Below, one piece after another: positions 32,502 through 41,711 of a stretch of DNA of 64,000 nucleotides. Below the pieces are notes generated by a model. It was given only the letters and a program-made list of their open reading frames with translations, was not told where the DNA came from and did no database searches. Positions within the stretch are counted from its first letter, which is position 1, and each line of letters begins with the position of its first letter. Made by a program: the position numbers and the translations under genes. Origin of the DNA: Fen-1058 sp964398185 (GTDB lineage Bacteria; Chloroflexota; Anaerolineae; Fen-1058); the NCBI GenBank assembly GCA_964398185.1, contig CAYNML010000021.1:1-64000 (forward strand). The letters are read 5' to 3'.

Positions 32502-34119
32502 GGCAGAGCGCCAATCCGACAGCGCTACGCCGACGCAAGGAGTGTCTGTCACACGCTGGCGAACGGATGCAAGATGGGTTTGGATCGGCTTGGGTGGCTT
32601 GATTGGCGGCTTCAGCCTGTTGTTCCTGGTTATCTCTGAGAAGCAAGTGCCGCCGTGGGATCCTTCTAGCATGGTTCTGTTGGGCCGTTCCCTCGTCCGC
32701 GAGCACAGCCTTCATTATTTCGACATCCACAATGCGGAAATCGGCCCATATTTCAATCCTCACGGCTTCAACATCCGTGCTCCGTTTGATTCACAACCCT
32801 ACTCAACCTTTCCGCCCGGGTTGTCGCTGATCGTAGCGCTTGTCTACACTTTAACGGGCGGGCTTGCTTGGCTGCATGTCATTGCGCCGATCATGAGCAT
32901 GGTGGGGCTAAGCGCTGGCGCTTATCTGGGGTATGTGTTGAGCGGTCGGTGGGGCAGCCTGTTCGCCGTATTGTTGCTGGGTAGTTCGCACGTGGTGGTT
33001 ACATTTGCGACATCGCTGTGGTCAGACGGTCCCAGTCTGGACTTGCTTTTGGCGGGAATGGCGTTAGCCATCTGGGCGGTCCGTTCTCAAAAAAGATGGG
33101 TGGCGCTGGTCGCAGGTATATGTCTTGGTCTGCTGGTTCTGTTCAAATTCGTCAACATCGTCTTTGTGGTGTTGATTGTGGTGGGAGTGTTTGGCTCCAA
33201 ACGAGATCGCCGGCACCAGCTGGGTTGGTGGCTCCTGCCAGGCGTAGTCGCCGGCGTGGCTGGTATGTTGCTTTATCAAGCACGGGCGTATGGTAGTCCA
33301 CTGGCAAATGCTTATCAGCCGTGGGGAACCAGTTTGTACGACTTCCCGCTGTTTTCCCCCGCCTATCTGTTTTTTCGATCGCCGCGGCCCTGGAATGACA
33401 TCAGCAGCACCGCGATCCTGACGGGAATGATCACAGAACTGCGGATCTGGGCTGTAGTATTTCTCATCGGCCTGGTGATCGATCGCAAGAATCCGCTGCG
33501 CTTGTTGCTCGCTTTGATCCTTGTGGCTAACGTCATGTTATATGCCGTCAGTGTGTTCTCGCCCCGGCAGTTCATCAACATGCGCTACTTGTTGCCTGCC
33601 CTGGCGGCGGCGTATATGCTGACTGCCGACGTCCTGGCACGCTTGATGCAGCGGTTGTCGAAACGCGTGCTGCGCGCGGGGGTGGTTGGGTTGGTTGGCG
33701 TGATTTGCCTGGCCAACCTCTGGTTGACGGTCTTGCCCGATCTCAGTCGACGCAATACTGGCACGGCGGTTGTTATTCAGCAAGTGCAGGAAACAGATCG
33801 TTTGCTGCCGCCGAATAGCGTGGTGCTGGCTTACGCGCTGGCCGATAGTTTTATTTTGTATGGCGACCGTTCAGTGCTAAACTATCGACGGGTGAGCGCC
33901 TCGGACCTGGCCGCGCGCAACACACTGGTGGCGCAGGCCGTCGCTCAGTTGTTGTGCCGGGGGCATGCCGTGTACCTGATCCAGGATGATGAGCGGCTGT
34001 TCAATTCGATTTTTCCGGCGCTGACCCAGGAATATGCAGTGGAGCCAAAGTCCGCGCCTTTAGTGACTTATGAGCTGAGCCTAAAGCCGTCCGATCGGCG
34101 TTGCGCCTTGCCTGAGTGA
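32488..34119 (+). CDS. Polytopic membrane glycosyltransferase (GT-C/PMT-like)
   Basis: 543 residues with about eleven membrane helices. The first external loop carries an acidic motif (HNAEIGPYFNPHG, about 89-101), where GT-C enzymes have a DxD/ExD-like site; the assignment is by analogy. It would transfer a sugar from a lipid carrier to a protein or glycan outside the membrane. It overlaps the polyprenyl-phosphate glycosyltransferase gene by 14 bases, which suggests a functional pair. Confidence 0.7.
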   Translation: MTAIRAERQSDSATPTQGVSVTRWRTDARWVWIGLGGLIGGFSLLFLVISEKQVPPWDPSSMVLLGRSLVREHSLHYFDIHNAEIGPYFNPHGFNIRAPFDSQPYSTFPPGLSLIVALVYTLTGGLAWLHVIAPIMSMVGLSAGAYLGYVLSGRWGSLFAVLLLGSSHVVVTFATSLWSDGPSLDLLLAGMALAIWAVRSQKRWVALVAGICLGLLVLFKFVNIVFVVLIVVGVFGSKRDRRHQLGWWLLPGVVAGVAGMLLYQARAYGSPLANAYQPWGTSLYDFPLFSPAYLFFRSPRPWNDISSTAILTGMITELRIWAVVFLIGLVIDRKNPLRLLLALILVANVMLYAVSVFSPRQFINMRYLLPALAAAYMLTADVLARLMQRLSKRVLRAGVVGLVGVICLANLWLTVLPDLSRRNTGTAVVIQQVQETDRLLPPNSVVLAYALADSFILYGDRSVLNYRRVSASDLAARNTLVAQAVAQLLCRGHAVYLIQDDERLFNSIFPALTQEYAVEPKSAPLVTYELSLKPSDRRCALPE

Positions 34120-34126
34120 GCGAACT

Positions 34127-35347
34127 ATGACAATGGTTGCCGTTCAATTTGAATCTGTCTCCAAAATCTTCAAGGCTAATCGCCACCGGCCACGCTCGTT
34201 TCAAGAGGCGGTTATCTCATTAGGCCATCGTCGCCAGGTGCCGCGGGAAGAAGCATTCTGGGTCCTGCGCGACGTGAGTTTTGTCATCCAGCATGGTGAA
34301 ACTGTCGGGCTGATCGGTGAGAATGGCGCTGGCAAGAGTACCGCACTCAAGCTTATGGCGCGCACGGTGCTGCCCACTACAGGGAGAGTTACGTTGAACG
34401 GCAAAGTCTCGGCGTTGCTGGAGTTGGGTGCCGGGTTTCATCCCGATCTATCGGGCCGGGAGAATATATTTTTGAGCGGATCGCTGATGGGACTGAGCCG
34501 GGCCTATCTGCAAGCGCGCTTTGACGAAATCGTCGCCTTCTCAGAACTTGAACCGTTTATGGACATGCCCGTCAAACACTATTCCTCCGGTATGTATATG
34601 CGGCTGGCTTTTGCGATTTCAGCGCACATCGATCCGGATATTCTGTTGGTGGATGAAGTGCTGGCTGTTGGTGATCAGGCGTTTCAGACCAAGTGCCTGT
34701 GGCGCATCAACCACTTGCAGCAACGCGGCGCAACGATCGTGATCGTCTCGCACGACGCGGGCATGATCGCGCGGTTGTGCCAGCGTGCCATCTGGCTGGA
34801 CGAAGGCCGCGTCTGTGGTGATGGCCGGCCGGCCGACGTGATTGCGGCCTATGTCAGCCGGCGCGGCGGCGGCCGTGAGGGCTGGCAGATTTCAGACAGT
34901 GTGGCCGGGTCAGCAACACAGCGCTGGGGTTCGGGCGAGGTCCGCATTGAGCGCTTTGAATTGCTGAATAGCGCCGGTCAGCCGGCGCAAGTGTTCACGA
35001 CGGGTGAGCGCATGACAATTCGCTTGTGGTATTACACGCCCGCGCGCGTTCAAGATCCTGCTTTTGGTTTTGGCATTCATGCGGCTGATGGCGCCTTGGT
35101 GACCAGCCCCAACTGTGTTGAGGATGGGCAGGCGGCCAGTGTGGAGGGGCGGGGGCACGTCGATTACGTGTTTGAAGCTCTGCCGCTGCTGGACGGGATC
35201 TATGATCTAACGGTGGCTGTCTACAACCGCACGGTCACACTGCCATACGATCACTGGCACAAAGCCGCCCGCTTTGAAGTGCGCGACAGATTCATGCGCC
35301 GCCGCGACGGCCTGGTGTTGTTGCCGGGCCGCTGGGTGGTGAATTAA
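34127..35347 (+). CDS. ABC-2-type polysaccharide exporter ATPase with Wzt-like C-terminal domain
   Basis: 406 residues. ATPase: Walker A GENGAGKST (about 64-72), signature YSSGMYMRLAFA (about 145), Walker B ILLVDEVLAVGDQ, switch His ISHDAG-like. Residues about 265-406 form a beta-rich Wzt C-terminal domain that in O-antigen systems reads the modified chain end. The membrane partner (Wzm, ABC-2 permease) is not next to it and I find none in the window. The gene is translationally close to the previous one (7 bases). Confidence 0.92.
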   Translation: MTMVAVQFESVSKIFKANRHRPRSFQEAVISLGHRRQVPREEAFWVLRDVSFVIQHGETVGLIGENGAGKSTALKLMARTVLPTTGRVTLNGKVSALLELGAGFHPDLSGRENIFLSGSLMGLSRAYLQARFDEIVAFSELEPFMDMPVKHYSSGMYMRLAFAISAHIDPDILLVDEVLAVGDQAFQTKCLWRINHLQQRGATIVIVSHDAGMIARLCQRAIWLDEGRVCGDGRPADVIAAYVSRRGGGREGWQISDSVAGSATQRWGSGEVRIERFELLNSAGQPAQVFTTGERMTIRLWYYTPARVQDPAFGFGIHAADGALVTSPNCVEDGQAASVEGRGHVDYVFEALPLLDGIYDLTVAVYNRTVTLPYDHWHKAARFEVRDRFMRRRDGLVLLPGRWVVN

Positions 35348-35415
35348 CAATCGGTTGGAGCTGCGCGGCTGGTTGGAGAATCAGCGCTGCGACTTTGAGG
35401 CAAAGGCGCACAACT

Positions 35416-35835
35416 ATGACATCGGAATGGGAACACCTTGCCGCCCGTAGCGTTTTGCATGAACATCGCTTCACTTCTCAGGCACGCGCCATCGGCTCGC
35501 TTATTGCCCGCCTGCGAGGGGTCTGGTACAACGTGGCGGCGCGTTGGGGCGATCAGGCGCTCATTGATCAGCAGACGGCTTATAATCAGGCGGCGGTGAC
35601 GTGCCTGAGGCACGTCGAAGAACGCCTGAGACTGTTGGAAGCGCACCTGGTTGATCTTGAGGCGCGGCAGGTTGAATGGGAGAAACGGCAGGTGCTGATG
35701 GATCGAGATGGAGTCAGCCTGACCCACACGGTAGGCGAATTGACCCAGCAGGTGATTCAGCTGCGCCAGGTGATGACCGCAGCACAACCGCACGCGGGGC
35801 ATGATGACGAGACGCCTGCGCCTGGCTTATTTTAG
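35416..35835 (+). CDS. Small protein with predicted coiled coil
   Basis: 139 residues. The segment from about 65 to 125 is a regular series of charged and hydrophobic residues (HVEERLRLLEAHLVDLEARQ and onward) typical of a coiled coil. No signal peptide. I do not recognise the family. It overlaps the next glycosyltransferase gene by 35 bases, so expression is coupled. With the Wzt ATPase upstream, a scaffold or chain-length role is possible but not shown. Confidence 0.65.
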   Translation: MTSEWEHLAARSVLHEHRFTSQARAIGSLIARLRGVWYNVAARWGDQALIDQQTAYNQAAVTCLRHVEERLRLLEAHLVDLEARQVEWEKRQVLMDRDGVSLTHTVGELTQQVIQLRQVMTAAQPHAGHDDETPAPGLF

Positions 35836-37003
35836 TCCGCTGCCGCCGGCGCGCACCGGCATTGCCGATCATGCACTCGAGCTATTGCCGGCGTTGTCGG
35901 AACGAGCTCAAGTGGTGCTGTACAGCGCCGAGCCGCGAGCCGTTGATCCGCAAGTTGCCGCTCGCTGGCCGGTACAGGCGCTGGCGGGGTACGCGGCTGA
36001 GCGCTGGAGCTATGATGCGGCTATATTTCAACTGGGCAACAGCCGTTTTCACGAGGCGTTGTATCGGGTGTTTTGCCGTTATCCGGGCATTGTCGTGCTG
36101 CACGACTTCAGTCTGCACCACTTTCAGGCGGAGCGGGCTGTGCAAGGCGGCGACTATGCAGGCTATCAGCGCGAGCTGGCTTATGCTCTGGGTTCCGAGG
36201 GAGTCCAGATTGGACATGAGGTGCAGCGAGGCCGGCGCGCTGTGCCGGCGTATGATTGGCCGTTGAATGAACGGGTCATTGACTTGAGCCTGGGTTTGAT
36301 GGCGCACAGTCACTACGTGATCTCGCGCGTGCAGCAGCGCCGCGCCGATTTGCCCGTGCGTGTTGTGGCCCAGCCAAAGATTCCGCGCTGCGCCGCCGTG
36401 AAACGGCGGGTGCCGGGCTGGCCGGACGATGCGCTGATCTTCGTCAGCGCCGGACAGGTGACGCCCAGCCGTCAGATCGATTTGGTTTTGCGGGCGTTTG
36501 CGGAGGTGCGACGAGATTGCCCGCAAACGCGCCTGTTGCTGGTGGGTGAATGGCGCCATCCTGGTCTTAATCTGGACCAGTTGCTGCATGATTTGCAGCT
36601 GCAGGAGGCCGTGTATCATCTGGGTTTCGTGGAGCAGCTGACGGAGTTTGATGACTGGATCGCTACGGCTGATGTTCTCATTAACTTGCGCCACCCGACT
36701 GTGGGAGAGACATCGGGCGTGGTGCTGCGCGCGTTGACGAGCGGTGTGCCGGTGATCGTATCGGACACTGGCTGGTACGGCGAACTGCCGGCGACCTGCT
36801 GTGTGCAGGTTCCCCCCCAGAACGCGGCTGCTCTGACCGCGGCCATGCGCGAGTTGGCACTGGATGCTGCGCGGCGCAGCCGCTTAGGTGAACAGGCGGC
36901 GAACTATGCGCGGCAAACGTTGAGTCCTGAGCAGGTGGCCGCCCAGTACATCGATTTTGTGGAGGAGTGCCGGACAAGGTGGGCTGCGCCCGGCGCGTCT
37001 TGA
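35801..37003 (+). CDS. GT4-like glycosyltransferase
   Basis: 400 residues. N-terminal Rossmann half starts RLRLAYFSPLPPARTGIADHA; the C-terminal half has SAGQVTPSRQIDLVLRAF, HLGFVEQLTEFDDWI and NLRHPTVGETSGVVLRALTSG, where GT4 enzymes bind the nucleotide sugar. The classical EX7E motif is replaced by GETSGVVLRAL, so the donor-binding details are uncertain. Overlaps the coiled-coil gene. Confidence 0.85.
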   Translation: MMTRRLRLAYFSPLPPARTGIADHALELLPALSERAQVVLYSAEPRAVDPQVAARWPVQALAGYAAERWSYDAAIFQLGNSRFHEALYRVFCRYPGIVVLHDFSLHHFQAERAVQGGDYAGYQRELAYALGSEGVQIGHEVQRGRRAVPAYDWPLNERVIDLSLGLMAHSHYVISRVQQRRADLPVRVVAQPKIPRCAAVKRRVPGWPDDALIFVSAGQVTPSRQIDLVLRAFAEVRRDCPQTRLLLVGEWRHPGLNLDQLLHDLQLQEAVYHLGFVEQLTEFDDWIATADVLINLRHPTVGETSGVVLRALTSGVPVIVSDTGWYGELPATCCVQVPPQNAAALTAAMRELALDAARRSRLGEQAANYARQTLSPEQVAAQYIDFVEECRTRWAAPGAS

Positions 37004-37033
37004 GTGTTGACGGCAAGCGGACAAGGAAGGGCT

Positions 37034-37486
37034 ATGGCAGACGATTTCATTATCATTAATGATGATATGCTTGATGTGCAGGATATTATGCGGCAGATCC
37101 GCGCCAACATTGCGCGGCGCACCGGCGCTATACCAGAGATTGATCCGGTGTCCGTGAGCGAAGAGGTATGGCACAGTACCATCGGGCCGGCAGCTGCGCG
37201 CAGCGCGCTGGATCAAATCCCGTTGACGCAGCACGATTGCGACATCGTGCCGCGGAACTATGTGATTGACTGGCGCAACCCCGTGCTGGGACCGCCGCAT
37301 GCCCTGGTGCGTCGTGTGATCAATGACGAGGTGCGGCGCTATCTGGACGCATCCCTGGCACGGCAGACGCGCTTCAATGAAACCGTCTTGCGCCTGCTGC
37401 GGCAGCTGGTGCAGGAGAACGCCGCCCTGCGCCAAGAGCTTGAGCAGCTGCGCAGCACAGACGCAGGGCCGATTAACGCAGCATGA
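37034..37486 (+). CDS. Small acidic protein with C-terminal coiled coil
   Basis: 150 residues from the ATG at 37034 (AAGGAAGG upstream). The N terminus is acidic (ADDFIIINDDMLDVQDIMRQ) and the C-terminal third (RLLRQLVQENAALRQELEQL) is a probable coiled coil. Unknown family. It overlaps the next glycosyltransferase start (ATGA). Similar in kind to the 139-residue protein at 35416, but not alike in sequence. Confidence 0.65.
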   Translation: MADDFIIINDDMLDVQDIMRQIRANIARRTGAIPEIDPVSVSEEVWHSTIGPAAARSALDQIPLTQHDCDIVPRNYVIDWRNPVLGPPHALVRRVINDEVRRYLDASLARQTRFNETVLRLLRQLVQENAALRQELEQLRSTDAGPINAA

Positions 37487-38556
37487 GACAAGTGCATCAG
37501 TTCCACGGCGTCGTCGCCTATGGCGATGCCATCGGCAATGATATTTTGAATTTGCAGAAAATGCTGCGCGGTCTGGGTTATGCTTCGGAGGTGTTTGCGT
37601 CGCATTCGCACAGCACGTTTGAAAGTCGCACTTACCACTGGCGCAAACACCGCAAATACTCGGCTGCGGACAATGTACTGCTGTGCCATTTCTCGATCGG
37701 CTATCCGGCCGAGGTGCTGCACTGGCTGTATACCATCCCTGATCGCAAGGTGCTGATCTATCACAACATCACGCCTGCTGCTTATTTTGCCGGCGTCAAC
37801 GACGTTTACTTTGAGGAGACCCATGCCGGGCGGCGGCAGCTGGAGCAACTGGTCTCCCTGACCGTGGCCGGGTGGGGGGATTCTGATTTCAATCGGCAGG
37901 AGCTGGCCGCGATCGGGTGGCAGCAGACCGCCGTGCTGCCAATCGTGTTTGAGCCGCGGCTGTACCAGCTGCCGCCCGAGCGCGCCACGCTGGAGCGGTT
38001 GAATCACGAGCGAGTGTTGAATGTGCTCTTCGTCAGTCGCGTAGTGCCCAATAAGAAGTTCGAAGATGTGATTCTCGCCTTTTACCATTTGAAAAAATAC
38101 ATCGAGCCGCGCGCCCGCCTGTACCTGGTCGGTTCGACGGACCAGATGGAACCGTATGCGACCTACCTCCAAACACTGGTGGCGCAGCTGGACTTGACGG
38201 ATGTGCATTTCGTCGGGCATGTGGCGCGCGCAGAGTTGATTGCGTATTATCAAGCCGTGGATGTGTACCTGTGCCTGAGCGAGCATGAAGGCTTTGGCGT
38301 GCCGCTCATCGAGAGCATGTATTTTGACGTGCCCGTCATCGCTTATGCGGCGGCGGCTGTGCCGGAGACCCTGGGTGGCGCAGGCGTGCTGGTGACGCGC
38401 AAGGATCATGCCGCCATTGCCGAGCTGGTGAACCTGGTCGCCCGTGATGAGGCGCTGCGGGCCCGGCTCGTCGCCCGTCAGCGGCAGCGCTGGGCGCAGT
38501 TTACGCCCGCTGCTCTGCAGGAACGCCTGCAGGAGTGCCTGGAGACGGTTTTATGA
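37483..38556 (+). CDS. GT4-family glycosyltransferase
   Basis: 357 residues. RQVHQFHGVVAYGDAIGNDIL at the N terminus; nucleotide-sugar site LFVSRVVPNKKFEDVILAF and LSEHEGFGVPLIESMYFDVP with a full EX7E motif. Retaining GT4 enzyme that builds a glycan in the cytoplasm. Start and stop overlap neighbours by 4 bases. Confidence 0.92.
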   Translation: MRQVHQFHGVVAYGDAIGNDILNLQKMLRGLGYASEVFASHSHSTFESRTYHWRKHRKYSAADNVLLCHFSIGYPAEVLHWLYTIPDRKVLIYHNITPAAYFAGVNDVYFEETHAGRRQLEQLVSLTVAGWGDSDFNRQELAAIGWQQTAVLPIVFEPRLYQLPPERATLERLNHERVLNVLFVSRVVPNKKFEDVILAFYHLKKYIEPRARLYLVGSTDQMEPYATYLQTLVAQLDLTDVHFVGHVARAELIAYYQAVDVYLCLSEHEGFGVPLIESMYFDVPVIAYAAAAVPETLGGAGVLVTRKDHAAIAELVNLVARDEALRARLVARQRQRWAQFTPAALQERLQECLETVL

Positions 38557-39659
38557 ATGTGGTGGTGGTCAGCTCAGCCGGAGCCTGCGGCATCTATGAG
38601 TATTCGCAAATCCTGTTGAGCGGCTTTGCGGCGCTTGGTCAGCAGGTGCGCTATATCGGCGTGCGCAACTGGGATGATGCCGACTTGCGCCGGCAGATGC
38701 GATCGCTTAAGCCAGATGATGAAGTGGTCGTGTTTGAATATGAGCCGGGCATCTTTCATCTGGGAGCGCTGGCGCGCGCCATGAGCTATGTGCGCTTTGT
38801 GCGGCGCAAGCAAGTGGTCTTGTCGGTGCACGAAATCGGACCGGATAAGTTCTCGCATTTTCACGACATTCAGCGGCGGTTACAACAACCGGCGCGGTTT
38901 GGCTTGCTGGGCGAACTGGTGCGCCTGCCCTGGGCCACCCTGGATGTCGCGGCGCATTACTATGCCATGCGGATGGGCTGGACAGCGCTCGGTTGGCTGC
39001 CGCAGATCATCGTGGTGCACTCGCAGCGCGGGCAGGAAAGCATCGGTATTATTACCTCCGATCGGGGTAAGGTGGTGAACATTCCTCTCGCCGTCAAGGG
39101 GCAAGCGGGGGACAAGCAGGCGCTGCGCGCTGAATTGAATCTGCCGCCCGATCGGTTCCTGTTCATCTCCCCGGGCTTTCTGTTCCGCCGCAAGCGCATT
39201 GTCGAGACCATTCAACAGCTGCCGGACAACGCCGAACTGCTCATTGTGGGCTTGCCGTCAGAATTTGATCCGGGCTATCTGGAAGAGATACACGCGGCCC
39301 TGCAGCGATTGCCCGGCAAGAAAGTGCGCCTGATTCACGACTATGACCGGATGGAGCAGTATCTGCTGGCGTCGGATGCGGTGGTGATGTATTACGAAAA
39401 TGTTTATCAAAGCGCGGTAGCCCCACTGGCGGTGGGCGCGGGCAAGCCTTGCCTCTGGTCAGATTTGCCGGCCTTTGCGGATTTTAAGGGCGCGGGCTTG
39501 TTCGTCAAGTCGCCGGCCGAACTGCATCAAGCGATGATCGATATTCAGGAGCCGGCGCGTTATGCGGAGCTGCAAGCCGGGACCGCCCGACTGCGCGCGG
39601 AGTTAAGCCCTGCGCGCACGGCGCAAGCTTATTTGGATGCGCTGCTAGCCAGGCGCTGA
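38553..39659 (+). CDS. Glycosyltransferase, GT4-like, divergent
   Basis: 368 residues. N terminus VVVVSSAGACGIYEYSQILLSG resembles GT4 enzymes, with an acidic EYEPGIFHLG loop and an ISPGFLFRRKRIVETIQQLP segment in the second domain. There is no clear EX7E motif. Overlaps the previous stop by 4 bases. Likely adds one of the sugars of the cluster's polymer. Confidence 0.75.
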   Translation: MNVVVVSSAGACGIYEYSQILLSGFAALGQQVRYIGVRNWDDADLRRQMRSLKPDDEVVVFEYEPGIFHLGALARAMSYVRFVRRKQVVLSVHEIGPDKFSHFHDIQRRLQQPARFGLLGELVRLPWATLDVAAHYYAMRMGWTALGWLPQIIVVHSQRGQESIGIITSDRGKVVNIPLAVKGQAGDKQALRAELNLPPDRFLFISPGFLFRRKRIVETIQQLPDNAELLIVGLPSEFDPGYLEEIHAALQRLPGKKVRLIHDYDRMEQYLLASDAVVMYYENVYQSAVAPLAVGAGKPCLWSDLPAFADFKGAGLFVKSPAELHQAMIDIQEPARYAELQAGTARLRAELSPARTAQAYLDALLARR

Positions 39660-39677
39660 CACGGGAGAAGAGGACTG

Positions 39678-40637
39678 GTGCGTGAAAGCGTGCTGAAGTT
39701 GCTGGCTTGTCCAGCCTGCCAAGCTGCCGACTGGAGCGTGACGATTCAGGTGCGCGACGCGCTTGAGATTCGCGAAGGTGAGTTGCGCTGTCGAACCTGC
39801 GCGAGCCGCTTGCCGATCCGGCAGGGTGTGGTGCATGCCTTGCCTGCCGTGCCGCCCAAGGTTGCGGCTGAAATCCAGGGCTGGATCGAGCTGTTGGATG
39901 TGCCGGAGAAACAGTACGAGTTCCGCGATGAATGGATCCTGGCATTACCCTTCCTGCAGGCCGCGCAAACGCCCGACCGGGAATCCATTCAAATCTGGCG
40001 CGCGATGGGGCAGCATGTTTTCAGCCTGCTCGATCGCTTCGCGTGGCAGGGCCAGCGCGTGTTGGAGATCGGCGCCGGGCGCTGCTGGGTCGTGGCCGAG
40101 CTGGCGCGGCGCGGGGCCGCGGCGGTTGGGCTCGATATCCTGACCCATAAATATCTGGGGCTTGAAACGGCCGATATTTGGATGGCAGCGCAGCCGGGTT
40201 TGTACTTCGAGCGAGTGCTGGGCGATATGAACGACCTGCCGTTTCAACCGGAGGTCTTTGACTTTGTGATCGCGACTGCCTCCCTGCATCATACCGAAAC
40301 CTTGGAGCAGGCCATGCGGGAAGCAGCCCGGGTCATCCGCCCCCAGGGGCATCTGTTGTTGATCAACGAACCACTGGTTTTGATAAGCGGCGCACGGCCG
40401 GATCTGAGCCAGTCGCCGGAAGTTCTGCACCATATCATCGAGACACGCCCGACTTACAACGAATGGACCAGTGCTTTTGAAGCAGCTCAGCTGGGCATTC
40501 AGCAGATTCATTTCGCAGACGGCCTGCATGTGGCGCTGAAAAAGGGCGTACCACATGCGGGATTGAGGCGCTTTCGCGTCGGGCGGCAGGCTGAGGCCTG
40601 GATAAAAACTGCCTGGAGTGTATTCCAGGAAAAATGA
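39678..40637 (+). CDS. Methyltransferase with N-terminal Trm112-like zinc ribbon
   Basis: 319 residues from a GTG. The N terminus LLACPACQ...ELRCRTCASRLPIRQGVVHALP is a Trm112-like zinc ribbon (C-x2-C and C-x2-C). The methyltransferase part has VLEIGAGRCWVVAELARRGA (about 129) and the motif FDFVIATASLHHTETLEQAM with LRPQGHLLL-like loop. Substrate unknown; probably a sugar or lipid precursor of the cluster polymer. Confidence 0.85.
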   Translation: MRESVLKLLACPACQAADWSVTIQVRDALEIREGELRCRTCASRLPIRQGVVHALPAVPPKVAAEIQGWIELLDVPEKQYEFRDEWILALPFLQAAQTPDRESIQIWRAMGQHVFSLLDRFAWQGQRVLEIGAGRCWVVAELARRGAAAVGLDILTHKYLGLETADIWMAAQPGLYFERVLGDMNDLPFQPEVFDFVIATASLHHTETLEQAMREAARVIRPQGHLLLINEPLVLISGARPDLSQSPEVLHHIIETRPTYNEWTSAFEAAQLGIQQIHFADGLHVALKKGVPHAGLRRFRVGRQAEAWIKTAWSVFQEK

Positions 40638-40650
40638 GGCCGAGGTAATA

Positions 40651-41697
40651 ATGTGGCGCAAACGTGACATGAAAAAGACAGATAACCGCCGGGCGGCTCA
40701 ACCGCCTGACTTGCAAGAGCCTTGGAGGCAGGCCTTCAACGATCGAGCGACGCTGGATGACGTGTATTATTGTTTTCGGCTGCTGCTTGGCAGAAATCCA
40801 TTCCGCGCAGAGTGGCCAGGACATTCGCTGCTGGCTGGCGGGCCGCTCAAAGATGTCGTCGTTAGCTATCTGGATTCGCCTGAGTTCAAGCAGCGCCAGC
40901 TGGGTAACTTTGATGCCAGCCAGGTGGCGCTGTGCGCGGTGCATGGTTTTAATCTCTATGTGCCCAGCAATGATTCCCAGATAGGGCGCGGCATCGTCGC
41001 GACACGGACTTATGAACCGCTCGTGACCAACCTGTTTATGCAGAACTTGCAGCGCGGTGATGTCGTAGTGGATGTCGGGGCCAATATCGGCTACTTCAGT
41101 ATGCTGGCTGCCTCACGGGTGGGGTCAACCGGACGAGTTTATGCTTTTGAACCTTTTACGCAGAACGTGAAGCTGCTGCATTTGAGCCGGCAAGCAAATC
41201 GATTTGAGCATATTGAGATCTTCCCCGTCGCAGCCGGCGCCGATCGCCGCCTGTATCTCTATGACAATGCGGGCACCAATGGCTTCATTTCGCCCCTGGT
41301 CGATGACTTTCGGACTGTCATGCACAGCACGATTGTCTTGGCGCTGCGTCTGGATGATGTCTTGAAGGACACGGCGCGCGTGGATTTTATCAAGTTGGAT
41401 GTGGAAGGCGCGGAGGATTTAGTGTTGCGAGGCGCCGAGGTGTTGCTTCGGCGACACCGGCCCGTCATCGTATCTGAGTTCGCACCCCCGGCCATGCAGA
41501 GCGTCTCAGGTGTGGCACCCACCGATTACTTGCAACGCTTGTTGGTCACGCCGGAATTTGAATTGTCAGTACTGGATGAGAATGGAACGATACCGTTCCG
41601 CCGCGAGATTGGACACGTGTTGAATTTCTTTGAGGCCAAGCACTGCAGTCACATTGACGTGTTGTCCACTCCACGGCCTCTGGATTTAACCCTCTGA
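40651..41697 (+). CDS. FkbM-family methyltransferase with N-terminal DUF4214-like segment
   Basis: 348 residues from the ATG at 40651 (GAGG upstream). Residues 30-80 (DDVYYCFRLLLGRNPFRAEW ... VVSYLDSPEFKQR) resemble DUF4214 repeats. The methyltransferase domain has DVVVDVGANIGYFSMLAA, YAFEPFTQN and the FkbM-type VDFIKLDVEGAEDLVLRGA. FkbM enzymes O-methylate sugars. Member of the operon, with 13 bases to its neighbour upstream. Confidence 0.9.
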   Translation: MWRKRDMKKTDNRRAAQPPDLQEPWRQAFNDRATLDDVYYCFRLLLGRNPFRAEWPGHSLLAGGPLKDVVVSYLDSPEFKQRQLGNFDASQVALCAVHGFNLYVPSNDSQIGRGIVATRTYEPLVTNLFMQNLQRGDVVVDVGANIGYFSMLAASRVGSTGRVYAFEPFTQNVKLLHLSRQANRFEHIEIFPVAAGADRRLYLYDNAGTNGFISPLVDDFRTVMHSTIVLALRLDDVLKDTARVDFIKLDVEGAEDLVLRGAEVLLRRHRPVIVSEFAPPAMQSVSGVAPTDYLQRLLVTPEFELSVLDENGTIPFRREIGHVLNFFEAKHCSHIDVLSTPRPLDLTL

Positions 41698-41711
41698 CAC
41701 AGGTGTGTGAC

